The position numbers and the translations under genes are program-made. A stretch of 48,288 nucleotides of DNA from the NCBI GenBank assembly GCA_013360445.1, contig JABWBP010000056.1, positions 1-48,288 on the forward strand, in the 5' to 3' direction. The DNA is from Calditrichaceae bacterium (lineage in GTDB: Bacteria; Calditrichota; Calditrichia; RBG-13-44-9; J075). Below are positions 16,798-25,761 of the stretch, one piece after another. The notes beneath the pieces were generated by a model. The model was not told the DNA's origin. It saw only the letters and a list, made by a program, of their open reading frames with translations, and did no database searches. Positions within the stretch are counted from its first letter, which is position 1. Each line of letters begins with the position of its first letter.

Positions 16798-17373
16798 TCA
16801 GGGTTTAAAGACCACCGCCCGGCTGAGGGAAACCGGGGGACGACTAACGGGTTTCAATCCGGCGGATTGCGCCGTCTCCACATTGTGCTCGAACCGGGAG
16901 CGGGACACGTGAATCCTGGGTTCGGCGTAGAAAAAGAGGGCGCCTGGCTTGAGAATTGAGCGAACTGACCGCATTAGATTCTCCGGATCGGGCACCTCGT
17001 GAACCATCCAGAACGCCAGCGCAAAATCGACCGGTTCGGTAAGTCCCAGGGAATTTTCCCGGCATTGATGGAGGCGGATGCGTGGCTCGACCCCCTGCTT
17101 TTCAGCCCGTTCCCGCAAAACCGAAAGCATTTTTGATTGGATATCTACCGCAATCACATTTCCGGCTTCCCCGACCATCCTGGCCATGGCGATAGAGAAA
17201 AAACCCATCCCGGAACCGATATCGATCACGGTATCGCCCGGTTTGACGTACCCCCCGAACAATTTTTCCGGGTTGTGAAAAAGGAGCCTCAGCCGGTTAT
17301 CGAAGCTGTAAGCCAGCCACCAGGGACACACATGCTCATCCATTAACAACAATTTTCTCAGTCGCTTTTGCAT
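16798..17373 (-). CDS. class I SAM-dependent methyltransferase
   Basis: A 191-residue protein with the SAM-binding motif DIGSGMGFFS (51-60), the acidic loop NVIAVDIQSK after beta-2, and a later FALAFWMVHEVPD block, as in Methyltransf_25/31-type enzymes. The substrate is unknown. The start at 17373 lacks a clear ribosome site; Met11 (17343) is an alternative. It lies 30 bases upstream of the ThDP enzyme gene on the same strand, so the two may be co-transcribed. Confidence 0.8.
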   Translation of the reverse strand: MQKRLRKLLLMDEHVCPWWLAYSFDNRLRLLFHNPEKLFGGYVKPGDTVIDIGSGMGFFSIAMARMVGEAGNVIAVDIQSKMLSVLRERAEKQGVEPRIRLHQCRENSLGLTEPVDFALAFWMVHEVPDPENLMRSVRSILKPGALFFYAEPRIHVSRSRFEHNVETAQSAGLKPVSRPPVSLSRAVVFKP

Positions 17374-17412
17374 GGTTAACCATCCACATTATTGATTGTT
17401 TGAGCAACCCCC

Positions 17413-18123
17413 TCACTTTTCCGGGTGTCCCACCGGCATGAGGTACAAAGGCTCCTCTTCCACCGGCAGCCCCATGGCGCGTTTGACGGCATCATCGCGG
17501 AAAGCGCCTGCCACCACGGTTCCCAGATTCAGGGCGGTTGCCTGGAGATAGATGTTTTGCGCCGCGTGTCCCGCCTCCATGGGTACGTAACGGCTGCTGC
17601 GGTCGCCGTATTTCCGGGCGGTGCGTTCGTAAACCGCGCTAATGACGAACACCGCTGCGCCTTCTTCCACACAATCCTGCCCCAGCGCAGCGCTGCTGAG
17701 CGCTTGCCGCACGTCCCCAGCGGCAATTTTTTGCAGCTCATGCGCCCCGGGGCGGTAGTGGTAAAGACCCGCAGCAAGATCCTGCACGTTTCCGGCCGCT
17801 ACATAAACCTCCAGGGGGTAAAGCGCGCCGGCAGAGGGGGCGGTTCGTAATCCTTCGCCGGATTCAGTGATGCCCTGGGCGGCCCAGAGCAGTTGCGATA
17901 CCTCGGCCAGGGTCAGGGATTTCGCGGCGTAATTGCGGATGGATCGCCGCTGCAAGAGCGCTTTTTCGACCGAGGTCGCGCTGTCGTAACGCGGTTCCGG
18001 CAAGCGGATGGGTTTTTCCGGCGCTTCATTCTGCAACTGTCCCCCTTCAGGGGCAGAGAAGGTAATCATAAGAACCCCCATTCCGATGCTTAACATGATG
18101 GCGAGAAAAGATAAAAATCGCAT
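17413..18123 (-). CDS. exported SagB-type nitroreductase-fold protein
   Basis: A 236-residue protein with a hydrophobic N-terminus (1-22) that looks like a signal peptide or membrane anchor. It is followed by the SagB/ThcOx nitroreductase fold: RRSIRNY (59-65) for FMN phosphate, TAPSAGALYPLEVYV, and the C-terminal PVGHPEK. Stand-alone family members in many bacteria have no linked precursor peptide, and no thiazole/oxazole cyclase or precursor gene is present here. Its redox substrate is unknown. The N-terminal export signal is unusual for an FMN enzyme of this fold. Confidence 0.82.
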   Translation of the reverse strand: MRFLSFLAIMLSIGMGVLMITFSAPEGGQLQNEAPEKPIRLPEPRYDSATSVEKALLQRRSIRNYAAKSLTLAEVSQLLWAAQGITESGEGLRTAPSAGALYPLEVYVAAGNVQDLAAGLYHYRPGAHELQKIAAGDVRQALSSAALGQDCVEEGAAVFVISAVYERTARKYGDRSSRYVPMEAGHAAQNIYLQATALNLGTVVAGAFRDDAVKRAMGLPVEEEPLYLMPVGHPEK

Positions 18124-18275
18124 GGTCTGACGCCCGCTGTTTCGTTCGTACCAAGGTACTAAAATTTGGGCATTCGGGGAATAGAGGAATTTCAGAATAT
18201 TTGGAAATCAGCGGGTAAACGGTTATCTTGCCTGCGCACATTATACTTTGCGGGGCCATAAATTGCGCTTTTCCT

Positions 18276-18333
18276 ACCGGCAGGATGCCAATCCTACAAG
18301 AAGATCGACCGGCAAGGATGCCGGTCTTACAGA
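18276..18333. repeat. CCGGCAGGATGCC direct repeat
   Basis: Two tandem units, ACCGGCAGGATGCCAATCC and ACCGGCAAGGATGCCGGTC, each ending in a TACA(A/G) motif, about 30 bases ahead of the YihY/BrkB start. Each unit contains a short self-complementary GGCA/TGCC pair. Confidence 0.55.
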
Positions 18334-18360
18334 ATCATCCAGGAAGCCGGGTTTTTACCA

Positions 18361-19263
18361 ATGAATCAGCAAAAAAAATTCGTGGTTTTTATTCTTCGCC
18401 AACCTCTCAAGTTTTTAAAGCGGGTATTCATCGGTTTTCGAAAAAACCAGGGGGTGCTGCTTTCCGGCGCGGTGGCTTATTACACCTTGCTTTCCATCAT
18501 CCCCCTGTTTACCCTCATCCTGATTGGTTTTTCTCACGTGGTTGATGAACGCCAGTTATTGGAAATGGTGGCGCAAAACCTGGAGTTGGTCGTTCCGGGG
18601 TTTGCCCAGACCATCATCGAAGAAATCCAAAAATTTCTAGAACACCGCCGTTTCATTGGTGTGATTGGTATTGTATTCCTGGTATTCTTCAGTTCCATGG
18701 CCTTTACGGTGTTGGAAAACGCCATGTCGGTCATTTTCTTTCACCGGGTGCAGATCAACCGCCGCCATTTCTTAGTATCCGCCATTCTTCCTTATATTTA
18801 TATCCTCCTGGTAGGAATCGGTTTTTTGACGATCACGATCATCAGCGGGGCATTGCAGGCCGCCAGCGGGCGGCAGATTACCCTGCTGGCCTGGAGTTTA
18901 GGGGTTGATGAATTTTCCAGCACCATTTTGTACCTGCTGGGCATCATCGGGTTGATTTTGCTGCTTACCTCGTTTTATATGGTAATGCCGGTGGGAAAAA
19001 TTCGCCTGAAACACGCCCTGGTGGGCGGGATTACTGCCGGGGTGCTTTGGGAAGGCATCCGCCGTTTTCTGATCTGGTACTTCTCCACCATCTCCATGGT
19101 GAACGTTATTTACGGTTCCCTGGCCACCGGGGTAGTGGCGCTGCTCTCCCTGGAAGCCGCGGCGATGATTTTGCTGTTAGGCGCCCAGGTAATCGCCGAA
19201 TACGAGCGGTTAGACCTGGAAAAAGAAGATACGGTAGAAGAAACCGAAGGAATGCATACCTGA
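18361..19263 (+). CDS. YihY/BrkB-family inner-membrane protein
   Basis: A 300-residue membrane protein with about six hydrophobic segments and the YihY/BrkB features LLSGAVAYYTLLSIIPLF near the N-terminus and GSLATGVVALL near the C-terminus. Family members have been linked to serum resistance or transport, but no general biochemical role is agreed. The charged C-terminal tail (DLEKEDTVEETEG) is probably cytoplasmic. The start at 18361 fits the conserved block; no strong ribosome site is visible. It converges with the second sirtuin gene. Confidence 0.85.
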   Translation: MNQQKKFVVFILRQPLKFLKRVFIGFRKNQGVLLSGAVAYYTLLSIIPLFTLILIGFSHVVDERQLLEMVAQNLELVVPGFAQTIIEEIQKFLEHRRFIGVIGIVFLVFFSSMAFTVLENAMSVIFFHRVQINRRHFLVSAILPYIYILLVGIGFLTITIISGALQAASGRQITLLAWSLGVDEFSSTILYLLGIIGLILLLTSFYMVMPVGKIRLKHALVGGITAGVLWEGIRRFLIWYFSTISMVNVIYGSLATGVVALLSLEAAAMILLLGAQVIAEYERLDLEKEDTVEETEGMHT

Positions 19264-19265
19264 AG

Positions 19266-19317
19266 AGGGAGTGCAAAACTTCAGTTTTGCTCCCCAGGAG
19301 CCGCTTCGCGGCACTCC
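19266..19317. repeat. three-way-junction palindrome with GCAAAACT word
   Basis: An outer pair GAGTG / CACTC (19269-19273, 19312-19316) encloses GCAAAACTTCAGTTTTGC (19273-19290) and GCCGC-TTC-GCGGC (19300-19312). It starts 3 bases after the YihY stop, between convergent genes. The GCAAAACT hairpin recurs twice at 24964-25065. Confidence 0.7.
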
Positions 19318-19336
19318 GGGAACGCGGCGACATTCT

Positions 19337-20179
19337 TTAACCGGAAACCAGGTTATAGAGACGCTCAATGCCCTCCGCGGCGCTCAGCGGGAGGGAAATA
19401 TGGCCGGGGGGAACCTCCGGGTCGCGCAGATTGATGCGAATAAGCTCCCCGTTCAGCCGCGTCGCAATGTTTTCCGAAGTATGGCGCACCGTGGGCACCG
19501 CGACGCCGGCGCCCGCTTCCACAATCGCCAATCGCCAGCCATTTTCCTGAATTTCGCGCAGCCACCCGTAAAACCGCTCTTCCCGGGCCTCGGTGCGGCG
19601 GGAAATCCAGTGCCAGTCGCCGAACATGAGCACGTTGGGGCGAGCCAGCGCCCCGCACCGGGAGCAATGGGGGAGCGGTTCCTGCGCCCGGAAGGTCGCC
19701 TCATCCACGGTTACGGTAACGTCCCCGGCATCCCAAATCGCTTCGCCGCAGGGGCGCACGCATTGGAGATGATGAATGGAACCGTGGCATTCCACAACCC
19801 GCTCTTCGGAATATCCCGCCTTTTGAAATTGCCCGTCCACGTTGGAAGTGAAGACAAAATATCCCCCTTTTTTGCGCTTCCCAAGGTCCAATAGTTGGGA
19901 AAAACCTTTGTGGGGAGAGGTTTTGCGGTAGAGGTTGAGGCGATGCCCGTAAAAACCCCAGGCTAAGCGGGGATCGCGGGAAAACCATTGCGGATTGGCC
20001 ATCTCGCTGAAGGAAATGCCTAATTTGGCGATAGGCGGGTAAGCGCGCCAGAATCCCTCGTTGCCGCGGAAATCCGGCAGGCCGGAATCCACTCCCATGC
20101 CCGCCCCGGCGCTAATCAGCAGCGCATCGGCTGTTTCCAAAATCCGCGCCGCCTCCCGGATTTGGGCGTCCAGACTCAT
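19337..20179 (-). CDS. Sir2-family protein, divergent type
   Basis: A 280-residue sirtuin homologue with SAGAGMGVDSGLPDFRG (23-39), TSNVDGQF (111-118), catalytic His132 in VECHGS and zinc cysteines Cys140, Cys144, Cys172 and Cys175. GAGMGVDSG in place of GAGISxxSG and a CxxxC first pair set it apart from the sirtuin at 9100-9864. Its ATG overlaps the TGA of the TPR lipoprotein gene (ATGA), so the two are translationally coupled. It should bind NAD+; deacylase activity is likely but unproven. Confidence 0.85.
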   Translation of the reverse strand: MSLDAQIREAARILETADALLISAGAGMGVDSGLPDFRGNEGFWRAYPPIAKLGISFSEMANPQWFSRDPRLAWGFYGHRLNLYRKTSPHKGFSQLLDLGKRKKGGYFVFTSNVDGQFQKAGYSEERVVECHGSIHHLQCVRPCGEAIWDAGDVTVTVDEATFRAQEPLPHCSRCGALARPNVLMFGDWHWISRRTEAREERFYGWLREIQENGWRLAIVEAGAGVAVPTVRHTSENIATRLNGELIRINLRDPEVPPGHISLPLSAAEGIERLYNLVSG

Positions 20180-22773
20180 AGCGCCGGTTTCACGGGTTTC
20201 TCCGCGGCAAAGGAGCGATCGACTTCCTCCGGCGTATGGAAAGTAATATCGTTGAAGCCGTTGCCTTTCTCGTCGGTAATTCGGAAGAAAAATCCCCAGT
20301 CGTAGAAGGTGTTGGTAACTTTCAAGAGCACCTGGTTGTAGCCGGGATGGAGCAGCACCGTGACGATATCCCGGTCAACCATGGCGTCGATGCCTTTGGT
20401 GCAGTAACGCTGCCAGATTTGTTCATTGTTGAGCCAGAGCTTCCCGGCGAGTTTGATGCCGGGGCGGATTTGCACCTTTCGCTGCTCCGGCGAATAAACG
20501 TAGATCAAGGCGTAGCCTGCCGCCCAGTCGGTACGGTTAAACAGGGCGCGAAGATTCACGTAGCCGTCATAAGCGCCGTCCTCGGCGGGCTTCCACCGCA
20601 ACTCTCCATACTGATCCGGGTAAGCCGCGTTCAGGTCGATGCTCTTTTCCGGGGGATAGGCGTGTTGAAAACCGGAAACGCCCCGGGTGGAAAAGGGGCC
20701 GATCACCCGCCAGGTTTTTTCCAGGGGAGCGCCCAGGGCCTGGTATTCCGTAGCCAGGGCAGCGGTATTTTGCTGGCTGGCGTAACGCCGGGCCTCAACT
20801 AAACGGGCGACCACTTCCAGGTCTTTGCGGTTCTTTTGCCGGGACATTTCCAGCAATCGTTGAGAAAAACGTTCCTGTGGCGGGGTTTGGCCGTCTTCGT
20901 AGGCCATCACTTCAAATACGAATTTCCAGAAATTGCTCCACCCGCGGTAGCGGGTTATGGAAATCAAATCGAGCTGCTGCGGGCGGGAATGTTGGAAGTG
21001 CTGCTCTGCTTTGTCGAACTGCCCGGCGCGCAAGTAGAGCAATCCTAACACTAAGTCAAAATGGGCTTGCTGGATGGGATCGGTGTGGGAAGCAGCGGCT
21101 TTTTCCAGAATTGGGAGCGCCTCCCCGGCAGGCCAGTGAGTATGCGCCAGAAAATCGCTGAAGTCGTGCAGAATTTGCAGGTTCTCCGGCTCCCGGGAAA
21201 GTTTTTCTTTGAATCGCTCGTAGGCGGCAGCGTAAAGTTGTTTCGCTTTGGCGGTATCCCCGGCGGATTGATACATTTCGCCGAGGATGATGATAACGTT
21301 GTCGGAGTAGGGATTCTGCTCCAGCATTTTCCGCAGGGCTGGTTCCGCTTCCCGGGTTTTCCCGAATCTCCAGAGCGTTAGCGCGTTCAGGTAATCAATT
21401 TCGGAGAGCGCCATGGGATTCTGATCCCCTTCCTGCACCCGCTTGATATAAGCCTGGGAACGCTCATAGTTCCAGAATTCCCGGTATAAACCGGCCAGGC
21501 GGAAAGCGGAATTGCTGAAAGTGGGCCACTTTTCCAGGGCGGTTTGGAATTGAACCACCGCTTCATCCAAACGCCCGGCGTTGATCAAAATTTCTCCCCG
21601 GCTGTCGTAGGGATTGGGTTCGTCGGGCGCCAGTTCCTGGTAGGTATCGAGGTATTTCAAAGCCGTGGTATAATCCCCCCGCTCCGCGTAGAGGTAAGCC
21701 AGGTCATTATACAGCAGCTTGCGGGAGGGATCCAGCTCCAGCGCGATCTCGAAGTGTTCCAGGCCGCGTTCCAGGTCCCCGCAGGCGTGGTATAGTGTGC
21801 GGGCCAGGTCCTGGCGAATCTCCACGTCCGAAGGCATGCGCAGAACCGCCTGCTCTAAAATGGTCAGGAGCCTGGGAAAATTATCCGCTTGTTTGGCTTC
21901 CGCCACCTCCAGGCGAATGCGGTCGGTTTCGGAGAGCTTGTCGCTGTACTGGCGGGCTTTCTGGAGGAGTTTTTTCCCATTGGAATTTTTGTCCATGTCC
22001 GCGTCAATTTGCCCTAACCGCAAATAGGCTGCGGCAAAAGTGGAGTCGTATTTAAGCGCGTCTTTAAAGCACTTCACTGCTTCATTCCAGAGAAATTTAT
22101 CCATGTTCTCCAGACCCATGGAATAACAGCGGAACGCTTCCACCGAATGGGTGATCTCTGCCAGCGTAACCCCGGTTTGAGGGCGCTCCTCCAGGTTTCC
22201 GCGCATGTTGGCCCGCAGCCGCTCGGAAAGGCTGTCCACCATGGCGAAAATGCGTTCCAGGCCGGCCCCCCGAACGGTTTCCCGGCGGAGAATCTGGGTG
22301 GTGACGGCGTCGATCATTTCCACTTCGATGCACAGGCTGTCATACTGGTGGTAGAAACGCCCGGTGAGGATGATTTCCGCGCTGGCCTGGCGGGCAATGG
22401 CCGCGGCGGTGGAGGGATCGTCCAAATCCCGCTCGCCCTTGCCGTTCTGCTGCGCCACTTCGCTCAGCCGCTGCATGGTGATTACGTTCAAATAGCGGGA
22501 TTGGGCAAACTCCGTGGTCAGCATATCCGTCAACCCGCGGCGCAGCCAGTCTAAGCTGCGATCGTTGGTGAGATTTTGGAAATTCAGGATCGCCACGGAG
22601 CGTTGCTGCGCGGGAGAGACTTGCAGCACGCTGGAGGCGGTTTGGGATACGGTTTGGGGAACCGTGCTCAGGCTGGTCAGCTTGATTTTACTCTCCCGGC
22701 TGGTTTCGCAACCTGGGAAAAATGTTACCCAAAGCAGGATAAGAACCAACGCAGATGATAATTGGCGCATCAT
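20176..22773 (-). CDS. TPR lipoprotein with FlgO/TolB-like N-terminal domain
   Basis: An 865-residue protein with a signal sequence ending in FFPGCETS, a lipoprotein-like cysteine at about residue 22, although the lipobox is imperfect. Residues about 60-200 (SVAILNFQNLTNDRSLDWLRRGLTDML...) match the FlgO/CsgG-like domain often found before TPR arrays. Residues about 210-640 form a long TPR series (for example AAYLRLGQIDAD, LLYNDLAYLYAERGDYTTALKYLDTY). The C-terminal 180 residues are beta-rich, with WRVIGPFSTRG and WLNNEQIWQ, as in jelly-roll domains. It is probably a cell-envelope scaffold. Start Met1 or Met2 (22773/22770), with AAGG upstream. It overlaps the sirtuin gene by 4 bases. Confidence 0.75.
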   Translation of the reverse strand: MMRQLSSALVLILLWVTFFPGCETSRESKIKLTSLSTVPQTVSQTASSVLQVSPAQQRSVAILNFQNLTNDRSLDWLRRGLTDMLTTEFAQSRYLNVITMQRLSEVAQQNGKGERDLDDPSTAAAIARQASAEIILTGRFYHQYDSLCIEVEMIDAVTTQILRRETVRGAGLERIFAMVDSLSERLRANMRGNLEERPQTGVTLAEITHSVEAFRCYSMGLENMDKFLWNEAVKCFKDALKYDSTFAAAYLRLGQIDADMDKNSNGKKLLQKARQYSDKLSETDRIRLEVAEAKQADNFPRLLTILEQAVLRMPSDVEIRQDLARTLYHACGDLERGLEHFEIALELDPSRKLLYNDLAYLYAERGDYTTALKYLDTYQELAPDEPNPYDSRGEILINAGRLDEAVVQFQTALEKWPTFSNSAFRLAGLYREFWNYERSQAYIKRVQEGDQNPMALSEIDYLNALTLWRFGKTREAEPALRKMLEQNPYSDNVIIILGEMYQSAGDTAKAKQLYAAAYERFKEKLSREPENLQILHDFSDFLAHTHWPAGEALPILEKAAASHTDPIQQAHFDLVLGLLYLRAGQFDKAEQHFQHSRPQQLDLISITRYRGWSNFWKFVFEVMAYEDGQTPPQERFSQRLLEMSRQKNRKDLEVVARLVEARRYASQQNTAALATEYQALGAPLEKTWRVIGPFSTRGVSGFQHAYPPEKSIDLNAAYPDQYGELRWKPAEDGAYDGYVNLRALFNRTDWAAGYALIYVYSPEQRKVQIRPGIKLAGKLWLNNEQIWQRYCTKGIDAMVDRDIVTVLLHPGYNQVLLKVTNTFYDWGFFFRITDEKGNGFNDITFHTPEEVDRSFAAEKPVKPAL

Positions 22774-22862
22774 GATGAACCTTGCTTGTTGTTTTAATTA
22801 AAACACGGTTTTTGTTACGCTAAAGACTCCAAACAGGTTGCCGCAGCGGGAAAATAAATCTC

Positions 22863-22906
22863 GCGTGATGCGTGATTAGCACGTGGAAGTCACGTTTCAC
22901 GCATCA
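22863..22906. repeat. GTGATGCGTGA / TCACGCATCAC word repeat
   Basis: GCGTGATGCGTGATTA at the left and TCACGTTTCACGCATCAC at the right form a hairpin. The right arm contains the TGA stop of the phosphatase gene. Same family as 4551-4650 and 36036-36112. Confidence 0.7.
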
Positions 22907-24877
22907 CCCCGCCTGCCCCTCCCGCTGCACCATCACCATGGTGATATCGTCGTGCGGCTGAACGCCCTCCATGAAGCCGTGCAGGGATGCTAAAATGGAT
23001 TCCCGCATTTGCAGGATATTCCGTTCCCCTATTGCGAGGCAGGAGCGCAGCAGGCCCTCCTCGCCGAATTCCAACTGCCGGGCGTTGCGGGCTTCGATGA
23101 GGCCGTCGGTATAGAAAATCAGGGTTTCAAAAGGCTTCAGGTCCAGCGCCGTTTCTTCCAGGCAGCTTTCGAAAAGGTCCCCCGGGTCCAGCCCCAGCCC
23201 GATGCCGGCGGGGGTAAGGAACTGGTGCTCTCCGTTCGTTCCGATTTTCAAGAGCGAATTATGCCCGGCCCGGGAGAAGACGAATCGATGGGCGGGAATT
23301 TCCAGCACCCCGTAAATCATGGTAATAAAAGATTGCCGGTCGATATTCCCGAACAATTTCCGGTTCAGCTCGCTGAGAAGCTGGCGGGGAGAGCGGTACA
23401 CCGAGGTAAGCTGTACCATCATGCCCTTCAGCTCCGCCATATAGAAAGAAGCGGAAGTACCCTTGCCGCTTACGTCCGCAATGACCACGCCTAAGTGGGT
23501 TTCGTCCAGGCGGAAGAAATCGAAGTAATCGCCTCCCACTTCGTAAGCGGATTGGCAGATGCCCTCGAAGCGGAACCCGTCCACCACCGGCATGTGGGCG
23601 GGCAGGAGCCGGCGCTGCATCTCGCGGGCAATTTCCAGCTCCCGTTTGAGGCGTTCCTGCTCGCGCAGCTCTTCGTAGAGCAGGGAATTCTCCAGGGCCA
23701 GGGCGGCCTGCCCGGCCAGCATGGCGGCAAAGTGGCGCTCCTTGGGACTGAAACTTACTTTGTCCGGCGGCAGGGCAAAAAACAGCAGGCCGAAAAGCTC
23801 ATCTTTCACCGGCATGGGCATCAGAAGGCCGGCCTCGTCTTCCGGGGCATGGTGCAGCGCTTCCATGATGTCCGGGGGAGCGGAATGCACCATAAAACCG
23901 TCTTTGCGCTCTAAGAGGAATTTTTCGACCTGGCCGTTGATCTCCAACGGGGGATAGAGGTCTTTTTTCTCCTCCGAAACGGTGATTTCGTGAAAAGCGC
24001 CGTGGGAGTTCCGGCGGCGAATGTAGAGCCGGGTGGACCCCGCGCCGATGGCGCTTTTCAGGCGCTCGCGCACCAGCGGGGCCAGGCGGTCGAATTGAAA
24101 GGTGGCGCTCAATTCGTAGCCTAAGCTTTCGATGAATTGGCGCTCCCGCAATCCCTCGATCATGGTGTTGAAAGAGTGCCCCAACTGGGCGATCTCGTCA
24201 TGGGTTTGAGGGTGCACTTTCTGTTCTAAGTTGCCCTCGTTCACCGCCTTCATGGCCCGGTTCAGGCGCTCCAGGGGGCGGGTAAGCCGGCGGCTGATGA
24301 GTACCGACACGAAACTGGCCAGCAGGATGAAAAACAATCCCAGGCCGACGTTGAGCAAAATTCCCCGGTTCAATTCCCGGTTAATAGCGATCACTGAAAA
24401 GCCCACGTGAACGCTGCCTAACACCCGGTCGCCGACCTGGATATTGACCCGCTCGGTTTGCAGATCCGGTTTGCTCTCCTCCGCCACCGCCCCGTTATCC
24501 AGGCGGCGCACGATATCGGCCTGCATTCTGCGGCTGAAGAGCGGGCGGTCGTATTCGATCAGGTCAGAATTAAGGGTATGGGCGCGGAGTGCGCCGCGGT
24601 CGTCGAAAATGGCGATGTAAACGACGTCTTTATTGAACGCCATCAGTTGGGAGATGTAATCCTGGTAGGTATTCCAATCCTGCCGGTCTAAGAGCTGCAT
24701 GGTAGCGATGTTGCGGGCAATGCGGTGGATCTGGGAGGCCGCGGCGGCGCGCCGGGATTCGATTTCCCGGATAGTAAAAAAATAGGTAACGCTGGCCATG
24801 ATCACCGTAACCAGCACGGTGGAAAGCAGGATGAACTTTGTACGCAGGTTGATCTTCAACAAACGGCTCCCAGACAA
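22904..24877 (-). CDS. membrane HAMP-GAF-SpoIIE (PP2C) phosphatase
   Basis: A 657-residue signalling protein. It has TM1 (about 12-31), an extracytoplasmic sensor (about 32-170), TM2 (about 172-195), a HAMP linker (ISRRLTRPLERLNRAM...), a GAF-like domain (about 265-400) and a SpoIIE/RsbU phosphatase. Metal-binding acids are visible in GGDYFDFF, IADVSGKG, FYTDGLIEA and PHDDITMV. Such proteins dephosphorylate anti-anti-sigma factors in partner-switching pathways; no such partner is encoded nearby. No ATG fits the start. The first codon is taken as TTG at 24877, but a TTG seven codons on (24859), with GGGAG 7 bases before it, is equally possible. Confidence 0.85.
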   Translation of the reverse strand: MSGSRLLKINLRTKFILLSTVLVTVIMASVTYFFTIREIESRRAAAASQIHRIARNIATMQLLDRQDWNTYQDYISQLMAFNKDVVYIAIFDDRGALRAHTLNSDLIEYDRPLFSRRMQADIVRRLDNGAVAEESKPDLQTERVNIQVGDRVLGSVHVGFSVIAINRELNRGILLNVGLGLFFILLASFVSVLISRRLTRPLERLNRAMKAVNEGNLEQKVHPQTHDEIAQLGHSFNTMIEGLRERQFIESLGYELSATFQFDRLAPLVRERLKSAIGAGSTRLYIRRRNSHGAFHEITVSEEKKDLYPPLEINGQVEKFLLERKDGFMVHSAPPDIMEALHHAPEDEAGLLMPMPVKDELFGLLFFALPPDKVSFSPKERHFAAMLAGQAALALENSLLYEELREQERLKRELEIAREMQRRLLPAHMPVVDGFRFEGICQSAYEVGGDYFDFFRLDETHLGVVIADVSGKGTSASFYMAELKGMMVQLTSVYRSPRQLLSELNRKLFGNIDRQSFITMIYGVLEIPAHRFVFSRAGHNSLLKIGTNGEHQFLTPAGIGLGLDPGDLFESCLEETALDLKPFETLIFYTDGLIEARNARQLEFGEEGLLRSCLAIGERNILQMRESILASLHGFMEGVQPHDDITMVMVQREGQAG

Positions 24878-24953
24878 TAGCGGGGGAATTTACAACCGAA
24901 CTTCAAACTATCCAACGCGATTGTTTGGAAATCGTTGCGTTTGCCAGCGAAGT

Positions 24954-25076
24954 GCAGCGGAGTGCAAAACTGAAGTTTTGCCAGTGAAAGCATGAATGCC
25001 GTGGAAGGAGTTGGCGTTCAGGCAGGTTCCCTCCGGTCTCTGCCCCTGCAAAACTGAAGTTTTGCACTCCGGCTGC
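24954..25076. repeat. inverted-repeat element with two GCAAAACTGAAGTTTTGC hairpins
   Basis: Outer arms GCAGCGGAGTGCAAAAC (24954-24970) and GTTTTGCACTCCGGCTGC (25059-25076) pair with one extra base. Each end carries an identical 18-base hairpin, GCAAAACTGAAGTTTTGC (24964-24981, 25048-25065). The right end touches the TAG stop of the NAD(P)-binding gene. The about 66 bases between have no gene. Confidence 0.75.
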
Positions 25077-25741
25077 TACGCCGCGCCGATGCGCCGAATC
25101 TCATCCGATTCCAGAATGCGGATGCCTGGGCGGTTTTCCCGGGCAACCTGCACGATGGCCGCGGCCACGCTGCGGGCGTGAACGGGTTTATAGCGCGCCG
25201 GTATGGCAAATCCGAACAGACCGCTTATGAATTTGGCAATATCTTCTCCCGGGCGGGTTTCCCGGCGGTCGCCTAAGAGCAGGGAGGGCTGGAAGATGCT
25301 CAGCGCCGGGTAACCCAGTGTTTTCAGCGCTTCTTCCAATTCCCCTTTGACGCGGCTGTAGAAAATCCGCGAGCGGGCGTCCGCCCCGCTGGAGGAGACC
25401 AGCAGAAAGTGCTCCGCGCCGTTCTCCCGGGCGATGCGGGCGAGCTCGTAGGCGTAGGTGAAATCGACTTTGTAGAAATTTTCCTGCGACCCGGCTTTCT
25501 TGATCGTCGTTCCTAAGGCGCAGATGACCCGCCCGGCGGAAATCTGTTCGCGGTAATCCCCCGCCCGGTCGAAGTCGATGGCGTGGTTTTCCACCTTCGG
25601 ATGTTGCCCCTCCGCCGGGAGGGGGCGGCGGGTAAGCGTGATGACGCGCTGCCAGGAATCATCGGCGCAGAGCAATTTCAGGCATTCGCCGCCGACCAGG
25701 CCGGTGGCGCCTAACAGCAGAACGGATTGGGGGGTAGCCAT
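25076..25741 (-). CDS. NAD(P)-binding Rossmann protein (atypical SDR, TIP30-like)
   Basis: A 221-residue protein with an N-terminal dinucleotide-binding GATGLVGGE (about 11-19), the CALGTTIKKAGS block and a YxxxK-like YSRVKGE, as in HTATIP2/TIP30-type atypical short-chain dehydrogenases. It probably binds NADP(H); whether it is catalytic is unclear. The start at 25741 (MATPQSV) has GGAG 8 bases upstream. The longer in-frame extension would translate the repeat array and is rejected. Confidence 0.82.
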   Translation of the reverse strand: MATPQSVLLLGATGLVGGECLKLLCADDSWQRVITLTRRPLPAEGQHPKVENHAIDFDRAGDYREQISAGRVICALGTTIKKAGSQENFYKVDFTYAYELARIARENGAEHFLLVSSSGADARSRIFYSRVKGELEEALKTLGYPALSIFQPSLLLGDRRETRPGEDIAKFISGLFGFAIPARYKPVHARSVAAAIVQVARENRPGIRILESDEIRRIGAA

Positions 25742-25761
25742 GGGGTCTCCTTTAGTTTCAC

